Assembly (NCBI RefSeq): GCF_000372805.1
Contig: NZ_KB889829.1
Location: 27,425 to 91,424 of the forward strand
Direction: 5' to 3'
Source of the DNA: Marinobacter gelidimuriae
Lineage (GTDB): Bacteria; Pseudomonadota; Gammaproteobacteria; Pseudomonadales; Oleiphilaceae
Length of the DNA stretch: 64,000 bases
Positions within the stretch are counted from its first letter, which is position 1. Every line of letters begins with the position of its first letter. The notes under the pieces are model-generated. The model ran no database searches and was not told the origin of the DNA. It saw only the letters and a program-made list of their open reading frames with translations. Made by a program: the position numbers and the translations under genes. Shown here piece after piece: positions 54,755 to 64,000 of this stretch.

Positions 54755-55768
54755 ATGCAACGTAAACTCAAGGGCCTGGTGACCGGCCTCGCGCTCAGCA
54801 CCTCGCTCTTCGCACCTGCCGCTGTATCTGCCGATCGTGAATTGCTGAACTCATCTTATGATGTCGCTCGCGAACTGTTTGCCGCTTACAACGTGCATTT
54901 CAATGAATATTGGAAAGAAAAGACCGGCGACAGCGTTGAAGTCAGCCAGTCGCACGCAGGTTCTTCCAAGCAAGCACAATCGATTATCCAAGGCCTGAAA
55001 GCCGACGTAGTGACCTTTAACCAAGTCACGGATATCGACATTTTGCACACCCGCGGCAATTTGATTCCTGAAAACTGGGCCGAGCGGTTACCAAACAACA
55101 GCTCCCCGTACTACTCAACCATGGCATTTCTGGTGCGCAAGGGTAATCCGAAAAATATCCAAAACTGGGACGATCTGGTAAAAGAAGACGTAGCTCTGGT
55201 TATGCCCAATCCGAAAACGTCCGGCAATGGCCGTTATACCTACCTGGCTGCGCTGGGCTACGCCCAAGACAGCTTTGGCGGCGACCAGCAGAAAATCGAC
55301 GCTTTCCTTCGGGATTTTCTAGGTCAAGTGAAAGTATTCGACAGCGGTGGTCGCGGCGCCACTACAACCTTTATTGAACGCGAAATTGGCGACGTTTTGC
55401 TGACGTTCGAATCGGAAGTGCTGAACCTGGTTGACCGTTACGACAACGGCGAATACGAAGTGGTCACGCCCAAGGTCAGCTTTCTGGCCGAATTCCCGGT
55501 TACCTGGATAGACGAGTACGTTAAGCAGAACGGCACCGAAGACCTCGCCAAAGCCTATCTTGAGCACCTTTACAGTGAAGACGCCCAGCGCCTGCTGGCC
55601 GGATTTCACTACCGCGTGCACAACGACACCGTGAAAAAAGAAACGTCTGACCGCTTCCCGGACGTGAAATTAATGTCCATAGACGCCATTGCCGGCAACT
55701 GGGAAAACGCCACAAAAGAGCACTTCGCCAGTGGCGGAAAACTTGACCAATTGCAGCGTCGTAAGTAA
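54755..55768 (+). CDS. Sulfate/thiosulfate ABC transporter substrate-binding protein
   Basis: A 337-residue periplasmic protein: signal peptide ending near AVSAD, then LLNSSYDVARELFAAYNVHF and VSQSHAGSSKQAQSIIQGLK, the ligand-binding regions of Sbp/CysP. The genes for the two membrane subunits and the ATPase follow directly. Ribosome site TAGGGGAA. It supplies sulfate, which suits the cysJI genes of the island, though those lie 17 kb away and are of different origin. Confidence 0.93.
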   Translation: MQRKLKGLVTGLALSTSLFAPAAVSADRELLNSSYDVARELFAAYNVHFNEYWKEKTGDSVEVSQSHAGSSKQAQSIIQGLKADVVTFNQVTDIDILHTRGNLIPENWAERLPNNSSPYYSTMAFLVRKGNPKNIQNWDDLVKEDVALVMPNPKTSGNGRYTYLAALGYAQDSFGGDQQKIDAFLRDFLGQVKVFDSGGRGATTTFIEREIGDVLLTFESEVLNLVDRYDNGEYEVVTPKVSFLAEFPVTWIDEYVKQNGTEDLAKAYLEHLYSEDAQRLLAGFHYRVHNDTVKKETSDRFPDVKLMSIDAIAGNWENATKEHFASGGKLDQLQRRK

Positions 55769-55771
55769 TCA

Positions 55772-56653
55772 ATGTCCACTGCTAATCAGGCCAGCGCTGT
55801 GAAATCACAGCGCTGGCCGTTGACTAAGGGCCGCAGTAAGCGGGTATTGCCGGGGTTCGGTCTAAGCCTCGGCGTTTCGCTGTTTTTTATCAGCCTGGTT
55901 CTGCTATTGCCGCTGACAGGGCTGGTTATTGAAGTGTCGGCCATGAGCCTTAGTGAATTCTGGTTTGTAATCACTGATCCACGGGTTGTGGCCTCCTATA
56001 AGGTAACCGCGCTGGCCGCATTAGCAGCGTCACTGTTTAACGGCGCCTTTGGCTTACTGTTGGCCTGGGTTCTGGTGCGCTATGAATTTCCCGGAAAACG
56101 CCTGATTGATGCGGTGGTAGATCTGCCCTTTGCTCTGCCCACTGCCGTTGCCGGTATTACTCTGGCAACGCTGTTCGCGGCGAACGGCTGGTACGGGCAA
56201 TTTTTGACCAAACTGGGTATAGAAGTCGCCTTCACACCCGTGGGCATTGTGGTGGCCATGGCGTTTACCAGCCTGCCGTTTGTGGTGCGCACTGTGCAGC
56301 CGGTTCTGGAAGAGCTGGCACCCGAAGATGAAGAAGCCGCCGTAAGCTTGGGCGCCAGCGACGCCCATGTATTCCGTCGGGTCATTTTTCCCGCGTTATG
56401 GCCGGCATTGGTCACCGGTGTGGCTTTGTCGTTCACCCGCAGCCTTGGCGAGTTTGGCGCGGTTATCTTCATTGCCGGCAACATGCCTTACATCAGCGAA
56501 GTCACCAGCCTGATGATCTTTATCCGCCTACAGGAATACGACTACGCCGCGGCCAGCGCGATCGCCTCGGTTATCCTGCTGGCATCATTGGTGCTGCTGT
56601 TTGCCATTACGGTATGGCAAGCGCGCTACCTCAAACGCCTGGAAGGACGCTAG
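55772..56653 (+). CDS. cysT: Sulfate ABC transporter permease CysT/CysU
   Basis: A 293-residue membrane protein with six helices and the EAA-loop region EEAAVSLGASDAHVFRRVIF that contacts the ATPase. It starts 3 bases after the binding-protein stop and ends 4 bases before cysW. It forms the translocation channel with CysW. Confidence 0.92.
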   Translation: MSTANQASAVKSQRWPLTKGRSKRVLPGFGLSLGVSLFFISLVLLLPLTGLVIEVSAMSLSEFWFVITDPRVVASYKVTALAALAASLFNGAFGLLLAWVLVRYEFPGKRLIDAVVDLPFALPTAVAGITLATLFAANGWYGQFLTKLGIEVAFTPVGIVVAMAFTSLPFVVRTVQPVLEELAPEDEEAAVSLGASDAHVFRRVIFPALWPALVTGVALSFTRSLGEFGAVIFIAGNMPYISEVTSLMIFIRLQEYDYAAASAIASVILLASLVLLFAITVWQARYLKRLEGR

Positions 56654-56657
56654 CGCC

Positions 56658-57542
56658 ATGGCAAGCACCCGAGCCCGCTCTTCACGCTCTTTACAACACC
56701 GTCGCGTTGGCGACAGTCCTGCCATAAAGTGGCTGCTGATTGGCATCGCCATCGCAGTCACTGCTGGCCTTTTAATTATGCCGCTGGTGGTTATTTTTAG
56801 CGAAGCCCTGAGCTCCGGATGGAGCACGTTCGCTGATAACCTGCTAGACCAGTACACCCTACACGCCATCGGGCTGACCTTGTTTGTGGCCGCTTTGACC
56901 GTGCCGCTAAACCTGGTGTTTGGTGTCGCGCTGGCCTGGCTGGTCACCCGGTTTCGTTTTCCCGGCCGTAAACTGCTGATTACACTGATTGACATCCCGT
57001 TTGCGGTGTCGCCAGTTGTGGCTGGCTTACTGTATCTGCTGCTGTATGGCCGTAACGGCTGGATTGGCAGCTGGCTGGCGGACTATGACATTCAGCTGAT
57101 GTTCTCCTGGCCCGGCATTGTGATGGTAACGGTGTTTGTGACCTGCCCGTTTGTTGCCCGTGAGCTGATTCCGCTTATGCAACAGCAAGGCAGCGAGGAA
57201 GAAGAGGCCGGCGTTGTGCTTGGCGCATCGGGTTGGAGAATATTTCGGACCATTACACTGCCCAACATCAAGTGGGCGCTTATTTATGGTGTTGTACTGA
57301 CCAACGCTCGTGCAGTCGGTGAGTTCGGCGCGGTGTCGGTGGTGGCGGGTAGTATTCGCGGGCAAACCAACACCCTGCCCCTGCACGTGGAATTGTTGTA
57401 CCAGGATTACAACGTTGTCGGCGCGTTCACCAGCGCTTCACTATTGGCCGGCATTGCCGTGTTTACGTTGGCCGCTAAAGGTTTTGTGGAATGGCGGCAG
57501 GCTCGTACCCTGATCCGCCTGCAAGCACAGGAGACTGCTTAA
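56658..57542 (+). CDS. cysW: Sulfate ABC transporter permease CysW
   Basis: About 294 residues from the ATG at 56658. Six helices and an EAA loop ([20 protein letters not shown]) are present. Its stop overlaps the cysA ATG (TAATG), indicating coupled translation. Confidence 0.92.
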   Translation: MASTRARSSRSLQHRRVGDSPAIKWLLIGIAIAVTAGLLIMPLVVIFSEALSSGWSTFADNLLDQYTLHAIGLTLFVAALTVPLNLVFGVALAWLVTRFRFPGRKLLITLIDIPFAVSPVVAGLLYLLLYGRNGWIGSWLADYDIQLMFSWPGIVMVTVFVTCPFVARELIPLMQQQGSEEEEAGVVLGASGWRIFRTITLPNIKWALIYGVVLTNARAVGEFGAVSVVAGSIRGQTNTLPLHVELLYQDYNVVGAFTSASLLAGIAVFTLAAKGFVEWRQARTLIRLQAQETA

Positions 57543-58678
57543 TGAGTATTACCGTTGATGGCATCAACAAGCGCTTTGGCAAGTTTCAGGCGCTGAATAA
57601 CGTCTCTCTGGATATTCCCGAGGGCAAACTTACCGCTTTACTGGGTCCTTCCGGCTCGGGCAAAACGACCCTGCTGCGCATTATTGCCGGGCTGGAGTCT
57701 GCAGACAGCGGGCAAATCTCGTTTTCAGGCCAGGATGTTACTGGGCTTCACGTACGCGATCGCAACATCGGTTTTGTGTTTCAGCACTATGCTCTGTTCC
57801 GCCACATGACCGTGGCACAGAATATTGCTTTCGGCCTGGATTCTCTGCCACGCAAGCAGCGCCCGTCAAAAACGGACATTCAGAAGCGCGTTAGAGAGCT
57901 GCTGGAATTGATTCAGTTACCGCATCTTGCCCAACGCTATCCGGCGCAATTGTCCGGTGGTCAGAAGCAGCGGGTGGCACTGGCCCGCTCAATTGCGACC
58001 CAACCGAAAATTCTGCTCTTAGATGAGCCCTTTGGCGCACTGGACGCCAAAGTACGCAAAGACTTACGCCGCTGGCTGCGTAACCTTCACGACGAATTTG
58101 ACTTCACCAGCATTTTTGTGACTCACGACCAGGAAGAGGCTCTGGAACTGTCTGACCAAGTGGTGGTTATGAGCCAGGGCCAAGTGGAGCAGGTGAATGA
58201 ACCCATAGAGCTTTACGCTCGGCCAGCAAGCCGCTTTGTGTTCGATTTTTTGGGCCAGGTAAATGTGATCTCTGGCCAGGTAAAGCAAGGCAGCCTGAGC
58301 CAGGGTACTGCCTGGGTAACCTTGCCCGGAGTGCAGCACAAGGGAGACGCCCAGCTCTACCTGCGGCCACATGAAGTGCGGCTGGCAACAGCGCCGGTGG
58401 CGCACGCCAATTTGCCGCTGCGCATTGAAGCGGTCAGCCTGATTGGCTCGGAAGTGCGGGTTGAGTTACGCCCCGAGGGCTGGCAAAGCGAAGGCTCGGA
58501 TAACATCTGGGAAGTGGGTATCAGCCATGCTGAATGCAACAGTCAGCGCCCCACTCGCGGCGATCTGCGTTATGCAGTGCCGCAGGTCGGGCATCTGTTT
58601 ACCGGTAACGACGCTCAGCCCGCAACGGTCAACTGGGCCGAAGCGGAACTGGCACCCCGGGTTCGCTTGATCAGCTGA
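57542..58678 (+). CDS. cysA: Sulfate ABC transporter ATPase
   Basis: A 378-residue ATPase: Walker [17 protein letters not shown], signature [14 protein letters not shown], Walker [13 protein letters not shown], and a C-terminal TOBE-like regulatory part. The start at 57542 overlaps the cysW stop. The end runs about 60 bases into the decayed dabA gene on the other strand. Confidence 0.93.
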   Translation: MSITVDGINKRFGKFQALNNVSLDIPEGKLTALLGPSGSGKTTLLRIIAGLESADSGQISFSGQDVTGLHVRDRNIGFVFQHYALFRHMTVAQNIAFGLDSLPRKQRPSKTDIQKRVRELLELIQLPHLAQRYPAQLSGGQKQRVALARSIATQPKILLLDEPFGALDAKVRKDLRRWLRNLHDEFDFTSIFVTHDQEEALELSDQVVVMSQGQVEQVNEPIELYARPASRFVFDFLGQVNVISGQVKQGSLSQGTAWVTLPGVQHKGDAQLYLRPHEVRLATAPVAHANLPLRIEAVSLIGSEVRVELRPEGWQSEGSDNIWEVGISHAECNSQRPTRGDLRYAVPQVGHLFTGNDAQPATVNWAEAELAPRVRLIS

Positions 58679-59909
58679 AGGCTGGTCATGCTCAGCCACT
58701 GGTTTTTAACCAGTGTGGCGAGCGCCGGGGTGCGCTCCAAAGCCAAATCAATCCGCTCTTGAGACGCATCAATCAGAACCGTCAAACGCATGGGCTCGTG
58801 TCGCCAGTTCTTGCCGTCGTGCACCGTCTGCCACGGCAAGCCAATCCGCAGATCGCTGCCATCGCCTTCAATCACGCCCACATTGCCGCCGATCACCGAA
58901 TGCAGCAGCTTATTGCCATTTCCTTTATTAAGACTGTCACGCACCAGCTTCCAGGCCCAGGCCAATCCAGTGGTTTCCACCAGGGTAAATGTTGACAGGC
59001 TGCCATACTTGGCGCCGCGAACGGCCTGACGGACCAGTTCCTGCTGATTGGTTCTGCTTCGCTGTACATTATCACCCTGGCTGGTACCCGTGGTGGTAGC
59101 GTTATCGGCAAGCGCGAACCCTGCCCATTCCCATGCCAGCAACACAGCCAGCAGCTCACGACAGATCTTACTGGTGCCCCCTTGATTTTCAGCTCGCCAG
59201 TCTATTCCGCGGCACCAGGACGCCCAGCCAATCATATCCAGCAACAATCCGTGGCAAAGCGCTTCCAACGCCGCGGGCGGCAGAGCCAGATCGCTGGTCA
59301 GTTGTGCCAGGGCCTGTTCGGTCTCTTGCGGTAAGCCTGCAAGCATGCGCTGTAAGCCTTTAACGCCAATCTGCTTGTCTACCAGATGGCTGGCGTTTAC
59401 ATACTGATGCCACGCCGTGTAAAGGCCGTGTTCCTTGTCTGCAGCCCAGCGTGCCTGGCGCTGATCAAAGTAACGGGCACAGAAACGACCTGTCTGACGT
59501 ACAACGGCTTCTTGGGAATTGCCATCGCCGGCCGGCGCAAGGCCTTCATGGCTCAGGAAAATAGAGCAGCCACCCGCGGCTGAACAGAATCACCCGCGCG
59601 CAAGCGCTTAAGCAGGTCTTCAAGCGATGGCGCAGGTTCAGGGCCAACCGCCTGCAACACATCCTGCACGTCTTCGGGGCGAATACGCCCGCCCTCCCAG
59701 GCCGACAAGTAGAAAGACGCAGGCATTAACATGCTGATACCGCCACGGCGCTGCAACTGATCGGCCGCCGCTGCCACCGATTGTTCCCGCATCCCCCACC
59801 AGGGATTAACGGCAATAAACTGGTCCAGTGGCCATATCGGCGCTATGGCCTCGCAAGCCGCGGTTACAGCCGCCTGTAATTCGTTTGGTACAACCTGGCT
59901 AGGGTTCAT
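58615..59909 (-). pseudogene. dabA: DabA (DUF2309) bicarbonate/CO2 uptake subunit, broken
   Basis: The first 118 codons (59909 down to 59556: WPLDQFIAVNPWWGMREQSV) are the DabA start. The frame then shifts near 59550. The later piece (59346-58615) has CHGLLLDMIGWASWCRGIDW followed, after an internal deletion of some 200 residues, by QAVRGAKYGSLSTFTLVETT and GLPWQTVHDGKNWRHEP. DabA is about 800 or more residues and needs its zinc site, part of which is lost. The gene is dead. Its ATG overlaps the dabB stop. Confidence 0.82.
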
Positions 59910-61525
59910 GACCGCTCTCCTGAACTCAACGGGTTAACTTTGTATAGATTGGTCGGTTTGGCGCCGCTAAGGCTCAAACCGCGGGTTTTTCTTGCCAGTG
60001 CGGCACTGACGCGGTTCAACGGCAGGTCTAACCCTAACCCTTCGCAGCAGTAATGATGGAGTGCCTGGCTGACGCGGCTCTGCGGTTTAAGTAAAATCAT
60101 CAGGGAGCCGGCAGCCAGAGCAGCGACGATGACCAAGCCCGCCACTTGTGCTGCAAGTGGAAGCACCAAGTTGCTGGCTGAACCCAGAGCCGGCGACAGC
60201 AGCGCATGCAGCAAGCTATACAGTGGCAACAGCATCAGGGTACACAGCAGCAGACTGACGCGAACAGGTGCCTTTACCCAGGCTGGAATGCCCAGTGCGG
60301 CAGCGGTACAAGCCAACACCAGCAGCGTGCCTAGAACCAGTTTCCCTTCTACCAGTGCCGGCACCGCCCACAATATGACGGCGGCGACCACTGCGGCAAG
60401 TACGCCGTTTATCACCTGAACACGCTCCACTCCGGCATACCCTGCCAGCAAATGGCTGGCCACCACGGTGCGGCTGCTGGCAAGGAACGAATGCGCCTTG
60501 TACAGCGAGTGCGCCAGCAGATGCAGGAAGGCCAAGGTGTAAGCGCCTAAACCAATTTCGAACAACATAAACCCCATCTGCGCTGACGTAGACCACGCCA
60601 GTGAGTGTTTCACCGACGACTGCGTCATCATAACCAGCGCAGCAACTACCGCGGTCACACCGCCGACAACAAGAAGAATGCCGTGGCCGGGAGTAAAGCC
60701 GTCAAACACCGGGTACAAACGTAGCCATAGAAAACCACCCAGGTTGATAATACCCGCGTGCAGCAGTGCCGAAACCGGCGTCGGCGCTTCCATAACCCGC
60801 AACAACCAGCCATGAACTGGCAGCTGAGCACATTTCAGCAGTGCCGCTATAGCCAGCAGCACAGACGCGGATTGCAACGCCAACGATTGGCCAGCCCCGC
60901 CGCCGGCCATCATTTCTGGAAGATAAAAGGTCCCATAGTGGTGCTGCAACAGCAAAACGGCGCTGAGTACACACACATCGCCTACCCTGCTGATTATGAA
61001 CTTCTGCAAAGCGGCCGCGTTCGCCGCGGCACGTTGGGGATAAAGGGTAAGCAAGTGGTGAAATGAAAGGCTCACGCCCACTCAGGCACCCACAAGAATC
61101 AGTAGGTGGTTGGTCAACACCAGAACCAGAACACTGACCAGAGTAATAAGAAACCAGGGGAAAAAGCGCTCGCGCCCCGAGTCCCCGCGCAGGTAATCGT
61201 CTGCGTAACGAATGATGACCCAGCCGATAAAGCCAACCAGCATAGACATCCACAATGACAGGCCACTGGGGGACAGACCAAACTGGGCGCCAATTTCCGG
61301 CAAACCGGTTGTGAAGCCCGGGCCATCTGCCAACAACATCAGGCCAATAAAGCCCGTAATAGCCATCAAGGCAACGAACAGGCTCTTGGCGGTGGTCCAG
61401 CAATGGGCAAGCTTGCGTGGATTGCTGGTCCAGCTGGCATAAGCCGCAAGCAACAGCAGCGATAACGGGACCAGCAGCCAGCCCAACAGGGCAAGTTCTG
61501 CAACAACGGTGGCGATGGGGTTCAT
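59906..61525 (-). pseudogene. dabB: DabB (NuoL-like) subunit with a premature stop
   Basis: A 539-codon NuoL/MrpA-like membrane protein with many helices and the family region GFLWLRLYPVFDGFTPGHG. One in-frame TGA at 61082-61084 interrupts it (…LVGA, stop, VGVSLSFHH…), where the family has Trp, so a TGG to TGA change is likely. The rest of the frame is open. The start ATG at 61525 has AAGGAG upstream. DabAB take up inorganic carbon; with dabA also broken, the system is lost. Confidence 0.82.
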
Positions 61526-61636
61526 TCAGCAACTCCTTGAACAGCAAATTAGGCAACGCAGCTACTATGCCCACCGTGCATACATTTAAAAAATAGTTTA
61601 TAAAGAACGTAACATTCACTTTTAAAGAACGAATAC

Positions 61637-62530
61637 ATGAAGCTTAATTACCATCACCTGTACTACTTCTGGGAAGTGGCTCGCACCGGACACCTGACCC
61701 GTGCTGCGGAAGCTTTGCACATATCCCAATCGGCGCTGTCAGGGCAAATACGAAAGCTGGAGGACAGTTTTGGTGAAGCGCTGTTTATTCGCGAAGGGCG
61801 GCGCCTGAAGCTTTCAGAGGCCGGCCGCGTGGCATTTAGCTACGCCGAAGAAATATTTCGCCAAGGCGCGGAGTTGTCCGCTTTGTTTGAAAGCGGGCAC
61901 CAACCGGCGCGAGAAACATTAAAGGTAGGTGCTGTGGCGACGCTGTCGCGAAACTTTCAGGAGGGGTTTCTGGCACCGCTGCTAGAGCAGGATGATCTGG
62001 AACTCAGTCTGCAAAGCGGCGGACTTGACGATTTACTGCGGCGCCTGTCGGCACATCGGCTAGACCTGGTGCTGTCAAACCAGCCGGTTCAGGGCGACCA
62101 GCAGAATCCATTTCGTTCTCGCCGCATCGCACGTCAGCCGGTCAGCATTATCGGGCCTCCCGACGCGGCTACCAACGTGGTATTCCCTGACTTTCTTCAG
62201 GGTTTGCGGCTGATTGTCCCCGGTGCCGAAAACAATATACGCCACGCGTTTGATCAATTCTGCGACTACCACAAAGTGCGGCCAAGGCTGATAGCAGAGG
62301 TGGACGACATGGCGATGATGCGACTGCTGGCAAGGGACACACGCTACTTTTCGGTACTACCCCCGGTGGTCGTCCGTGACGAACTGAAAGCCGGAAGCCT
62401 GGTGGATTACGGTGCCCTACCCGGTGTTTTCGAAGAATTTTACGCCATCAGCATCCGCCGCCGATTCGAGCCTGCCATTCTGGCCCGGCTGCTGGCCCAG
62501 CCGGCAGGCGATTTTCTAAATCAGATTTAA
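61637..62530 (+). CDS. LysR-family regulator, NhaR-like
   Basis: A 297-residue regulator with an N-terminal winged helix (LYYFWEVARTGHLTRAAEAL, SQSALSGQIRKLEDSFGEAL) and a substrate-binding C-terminal domain. It is divergent from dabBA, so it was probably their activator. With those genes broken it may now control only itself or distant targets. The space between, 61526-61636, holds the promoters. Confidence 0.88.
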   Translation: MKLNYHHLYYFWEVARTGHLTRAAEALHISQSALSGQIRKLEDSFGEALFIREGRRLKLSEAGRVAFSYAEEIFRQGAELSALFESGHQPARETLKVGAVATLSRNFQEGFLAPLLEQDDLELSLQSGGLDDLLRRLSAHRLDLVLSNQPVQGDQQNPFRSRRIARQPVSIIGPPDAATNVVFPDFLQGLRLIVPGAENNIRHAFDQFCDYHKVRPRLIAEVDDMAMMRLLARDTRYFSVLPPVVVRDELKAGSLVDYGALPGVFEEFYAISIRRRFEPAILARLLAQPAGDFLNQI

Positions 62531-62538
62531 GGAGTTCG

Positions 62539-63213
62539 TCAGCCCCCGCCCATTCCGCCGAACAGGCTGGTCAAAATAGCCAGTCCAATAATCCAACCAA
62601 TCACCGCCGGCCAGAAGTTAACGGATTGCGGTGGCTGTTCATTCTGCTCGTCTTGCTGACCCATCATCTCTGGTTCGGGATAATTACGTTCGTCCGGCTG
62701 CGGCTCTTTCCCATGGCTGCTCGCCGCTTCGCGCAGGCTCGGCCATTCAAACCAGTCACCCAGAAATGCCGTGACCGATGCCGGAAACACACCATTTTCG
62801 GCCATCGGCCGCAGCTGTGACTCAAGCCGGCGGGCAATGTCAGCGCGCAACGCAGGCTGGTCGGCAGGTGGTTCACACAAGATGGCCTTCCATACGTCTG
62901 CATTTTCCGCCCGGATGCTGTCGTTCAGCAGCGCTTTGATCTGAATAACCACCTCACGCGCCACTTGTGCTGAATAAGCGTCCAGCTCTTGGGGTTGCTC
63001 AGGCCCTTGCTCAGGCTGCGCGTTTGGAGTGTTTGGCGGCGTTTGTGCCTCGATATCGGAGGCGGCTGGTGCTGCGCCAGTGGCTTCGCGAAAGGCTTGT
63101 TCCAGGCCCCGCGCCTCATCGCTGCTGGCAAATTTCAGTTGTTGCTGGTAAGCCTGTTCTACGCGCTGGCGATCGGATGTCGGTTCTATTCCAAGTAAGT
63201 CCCAGCAGTTCAT
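62539..63213 (-). CDS. J-domain-like membrane-anchored protein
   Basis: A 224-residue protein from the ATG at 63213 (GGAG upstream). The N-terminus (MNCWDLLGIEPTSDRQRVEQ) looks like a short J-domain without a clear HPD. A Pro/Gln-rich linker, a helical middle, and a C-terminal helix (VNFWPAVIGWIIGLAILTSL) with a glycine tail follow. It may recruit Hsp70 at the membrane. The lack of a visible HPD makes a chaperone role uncertain. Confidence 0.6.
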   Translation of the reverse strand: MNCWDLLGIEPTSDRQRVEQAYQQQLKFASSDEARGLEQAFREATGAAPAASDIEAQTPPNTPNAQPEQGPEQPQELDAYSAQVAREVVIQIKALLNDSIRAENADVWKAILCEPPADQPALRADIARRLESQLRPMAENGVFPASVTAFLGDWFEWPSLREAASSHGKEPQPDERNYPEPEMMGQQDEQNEQPPQSVNFWPAVIGWIIGLAILTSLFGGMGGG

Positions 63214-63337
63214 TGCTACAGGTCTCCAATTATTAACAAAAGTACATTTACGCGAGACAATCAAGCCCCACTGCAATAGCATACACTTTACGCTACACAA
63301 ATCGATTGCTCGAACTGCACTACACCACGAGTATAGA

Positions 63338-63661
63338 ATGACAACTATGGCCGTTACGAATTGCTTCTGTTGCCCGAACAGTGATCGGGCGGACTCGCGT
63401 TCTGCAATAACGCCTTTGCAAGTGGCTCCGCGCACGACCATTTTACGCTGTGCAACCCAGGCATTCAGCAGCTTTCGGCTATATTTTTCGGCAACCTTGC
63501 TGGGAGTCACAGCGGCGATAGCACCCGCCTGGGCCGACGGCAATGACATTCCAGAAGTGCTGACCACAACCCGCTTGCGGCAACCCAAAACCCGGGTGCC
63601 GGGCAGTACCACCGTTATCGAAGGTGATCTGGTGCGGCAATTAGGCGTCAACAGCCCCTAG
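63338..63661 (+). pseudogene. TonB-dependent receptor, N-terminal fragment cut by IS
   Basis: A signal-peptide-like stretch ending near APAWADG precedes VPGSTTVIEGDLVRQLGV, the start of a plug domain of BtuB/vitamin-type outer-membrane receptors. The frame ends at the edge of the IS5-family element, which supplies the stop. The barrel would lie outside the window or be lost. The start codon is uncertain. Confidence 0.65.
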
Positions 63662-64000
63662 GGTCTGTTGACGTTTCATTACATCGGCAACCATAAAAAC
63701 CCACAAGCCATGGCGACGACGCTCTGATAGTTGCGTTTCAATTTGTCATAGCGCGTCGCCAGCCCACGAAAATGTGTCAAGCGTGCAAACGCATTTTCCA
63801 CCAAATGACGGTGGCGATATAACGACCAATCCATATCCGCATTACCTATGACCGAATTTGACCTTCTTGGCATCACGGCGTTGGCACCTTTGTTTTTAAT
63901 CTGTTCGCGAACCTTTTCACTGTCATATCCTTTGTCCGCTACCACGGCTTTAGCCGGCGGCAATGGTTCCATTAATTCGCTTGCCGCCGTGCTGTCATCA
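63661..64000 (-). mobile_element. IS5-family element, right-hand copy (partial)
   Basis: It starts GGGTCTGTTGACG at 63661, next to CTAG. On the minus strand it encodes the C-terminal half of an IS5-type transposase (VVADKGYDSEKVREQIKNKG, YRHRHLVENAFARLTHFRGL). The frame is open to the last base of the window. Confidence 0.85.
63679..64000 (-). CDS. IS5-family transposase, C-terminal half (OrfB), partial
   Basis: About 107 codons in one open frame running off the right edge. The second catalytic Asp in VVADKGYDS and the catalytic Glu in HLVENAFARL are present. It ends normally (CGFLWLPM, stop). It may be the second half of a programmed-frameshift or two-frame transposase of the IS427 group. 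Confidence 0.85.
   Translation of the reverse strand, partial: DDSTAASELMEPLPPAKAVVADKGYDSEKVREQIKNKGANAVMPRRSNSVIGNADMDWSLYRHRHLVENAFARLTHFRGLATRYDKLKRNYQSVVAMACGFLWLPM

Noticed and set aside
1..64000. CRISPR arrays, tRNA and rRNA genes
   Set aside because: Reading the window showed no regularly spaced direct repeats, no cloverleaf-like gene ending in CCA near the integrase, and no rRNA-like stretches; short or diverged tRNAs could be missed without a scan.

Overview
The window looks like a gammaproteobacterial chromosome segment, probably Marinobacter-like. This is inferred from the style of the backbone proteins on the right (ZnuA, FabH, the sulfate ABC transporter, DabAB, an NhaR-like LysR regulator) and not from any database search. 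A long accessory stretch of visibly different composition sits inside it. I saw no rRNA, tRNA or CRISPR array.

Positions 1-16.5 kb hold worn accessory DNA. It has the end of an MFS permease, a decayed Tn3-family element, an Acr3 fragment, and a two-component system next to a PepSY/flavodoxin-type reductase and a ferric-reductase-like flavoprotein. Next come a BON lipoprotein, a broken VIT-type metal transporter, and a lipid A-type glycosyltransferase operon (GtrA, GT2, ArnT-like) with its own two-component system and a sulfatase gene that has lost its middle.

Positions 17-48.2 kb are the core. Almost every gene makes, carries, protects or uses iron-sulfur (Fe-S) clusters, or replaces an Fe-S-dependent route. 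The blocks are: bolA-grx-mrp-nfu-selO, a Sel1 protein and an ErpA-like carrier (+ strand); a mevalonate operon with a fused HMG-CoA reductase/mevalonate kinase and idi (- strand); a sufBCD-sufA operon ending in an NfuA-N/SufT fusion (- strand); a second selO divergent from a MarR-type regulator with a cysteine-rich tail; and cysJI, gltBD and an aconitase (+ strand). The mevalonate pathway would bypass IspG and IspH, the Fe-S enzymes of the MEP pathway. CysI, GltBD and aconitase are second copies or replacements of classic Fe-S enzymes. A distinctive palindrome (half-site close to ATTATAGTTTCG, 3-bp centre) occurs in front of bolA, twice in front of selO2, and in front of marR, which suggests one regulon. 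Scattered remnants (Grx, 1-Cys peroxiredoxin, SufT, HpnH) show that the island was assembled from several donors.

Positions 48.2-51.2 kb form the edge of the island: a DUF1499 protein, an AbiE-like toxin-antitoxin remnant and a tyrosine recombinase. From 51.2 kb the backbone resumes: znuA with a Zur-like box, a TauE/SafE permease, a stand-alone fabH, the sulfate ABC transporter sbp-cysTWA, decayed dabAB genes (CO2 uptake) with a LysR regulator, a J-domain-like protein, and a TonB receptor gene cut by an IS5-family element at the right end.
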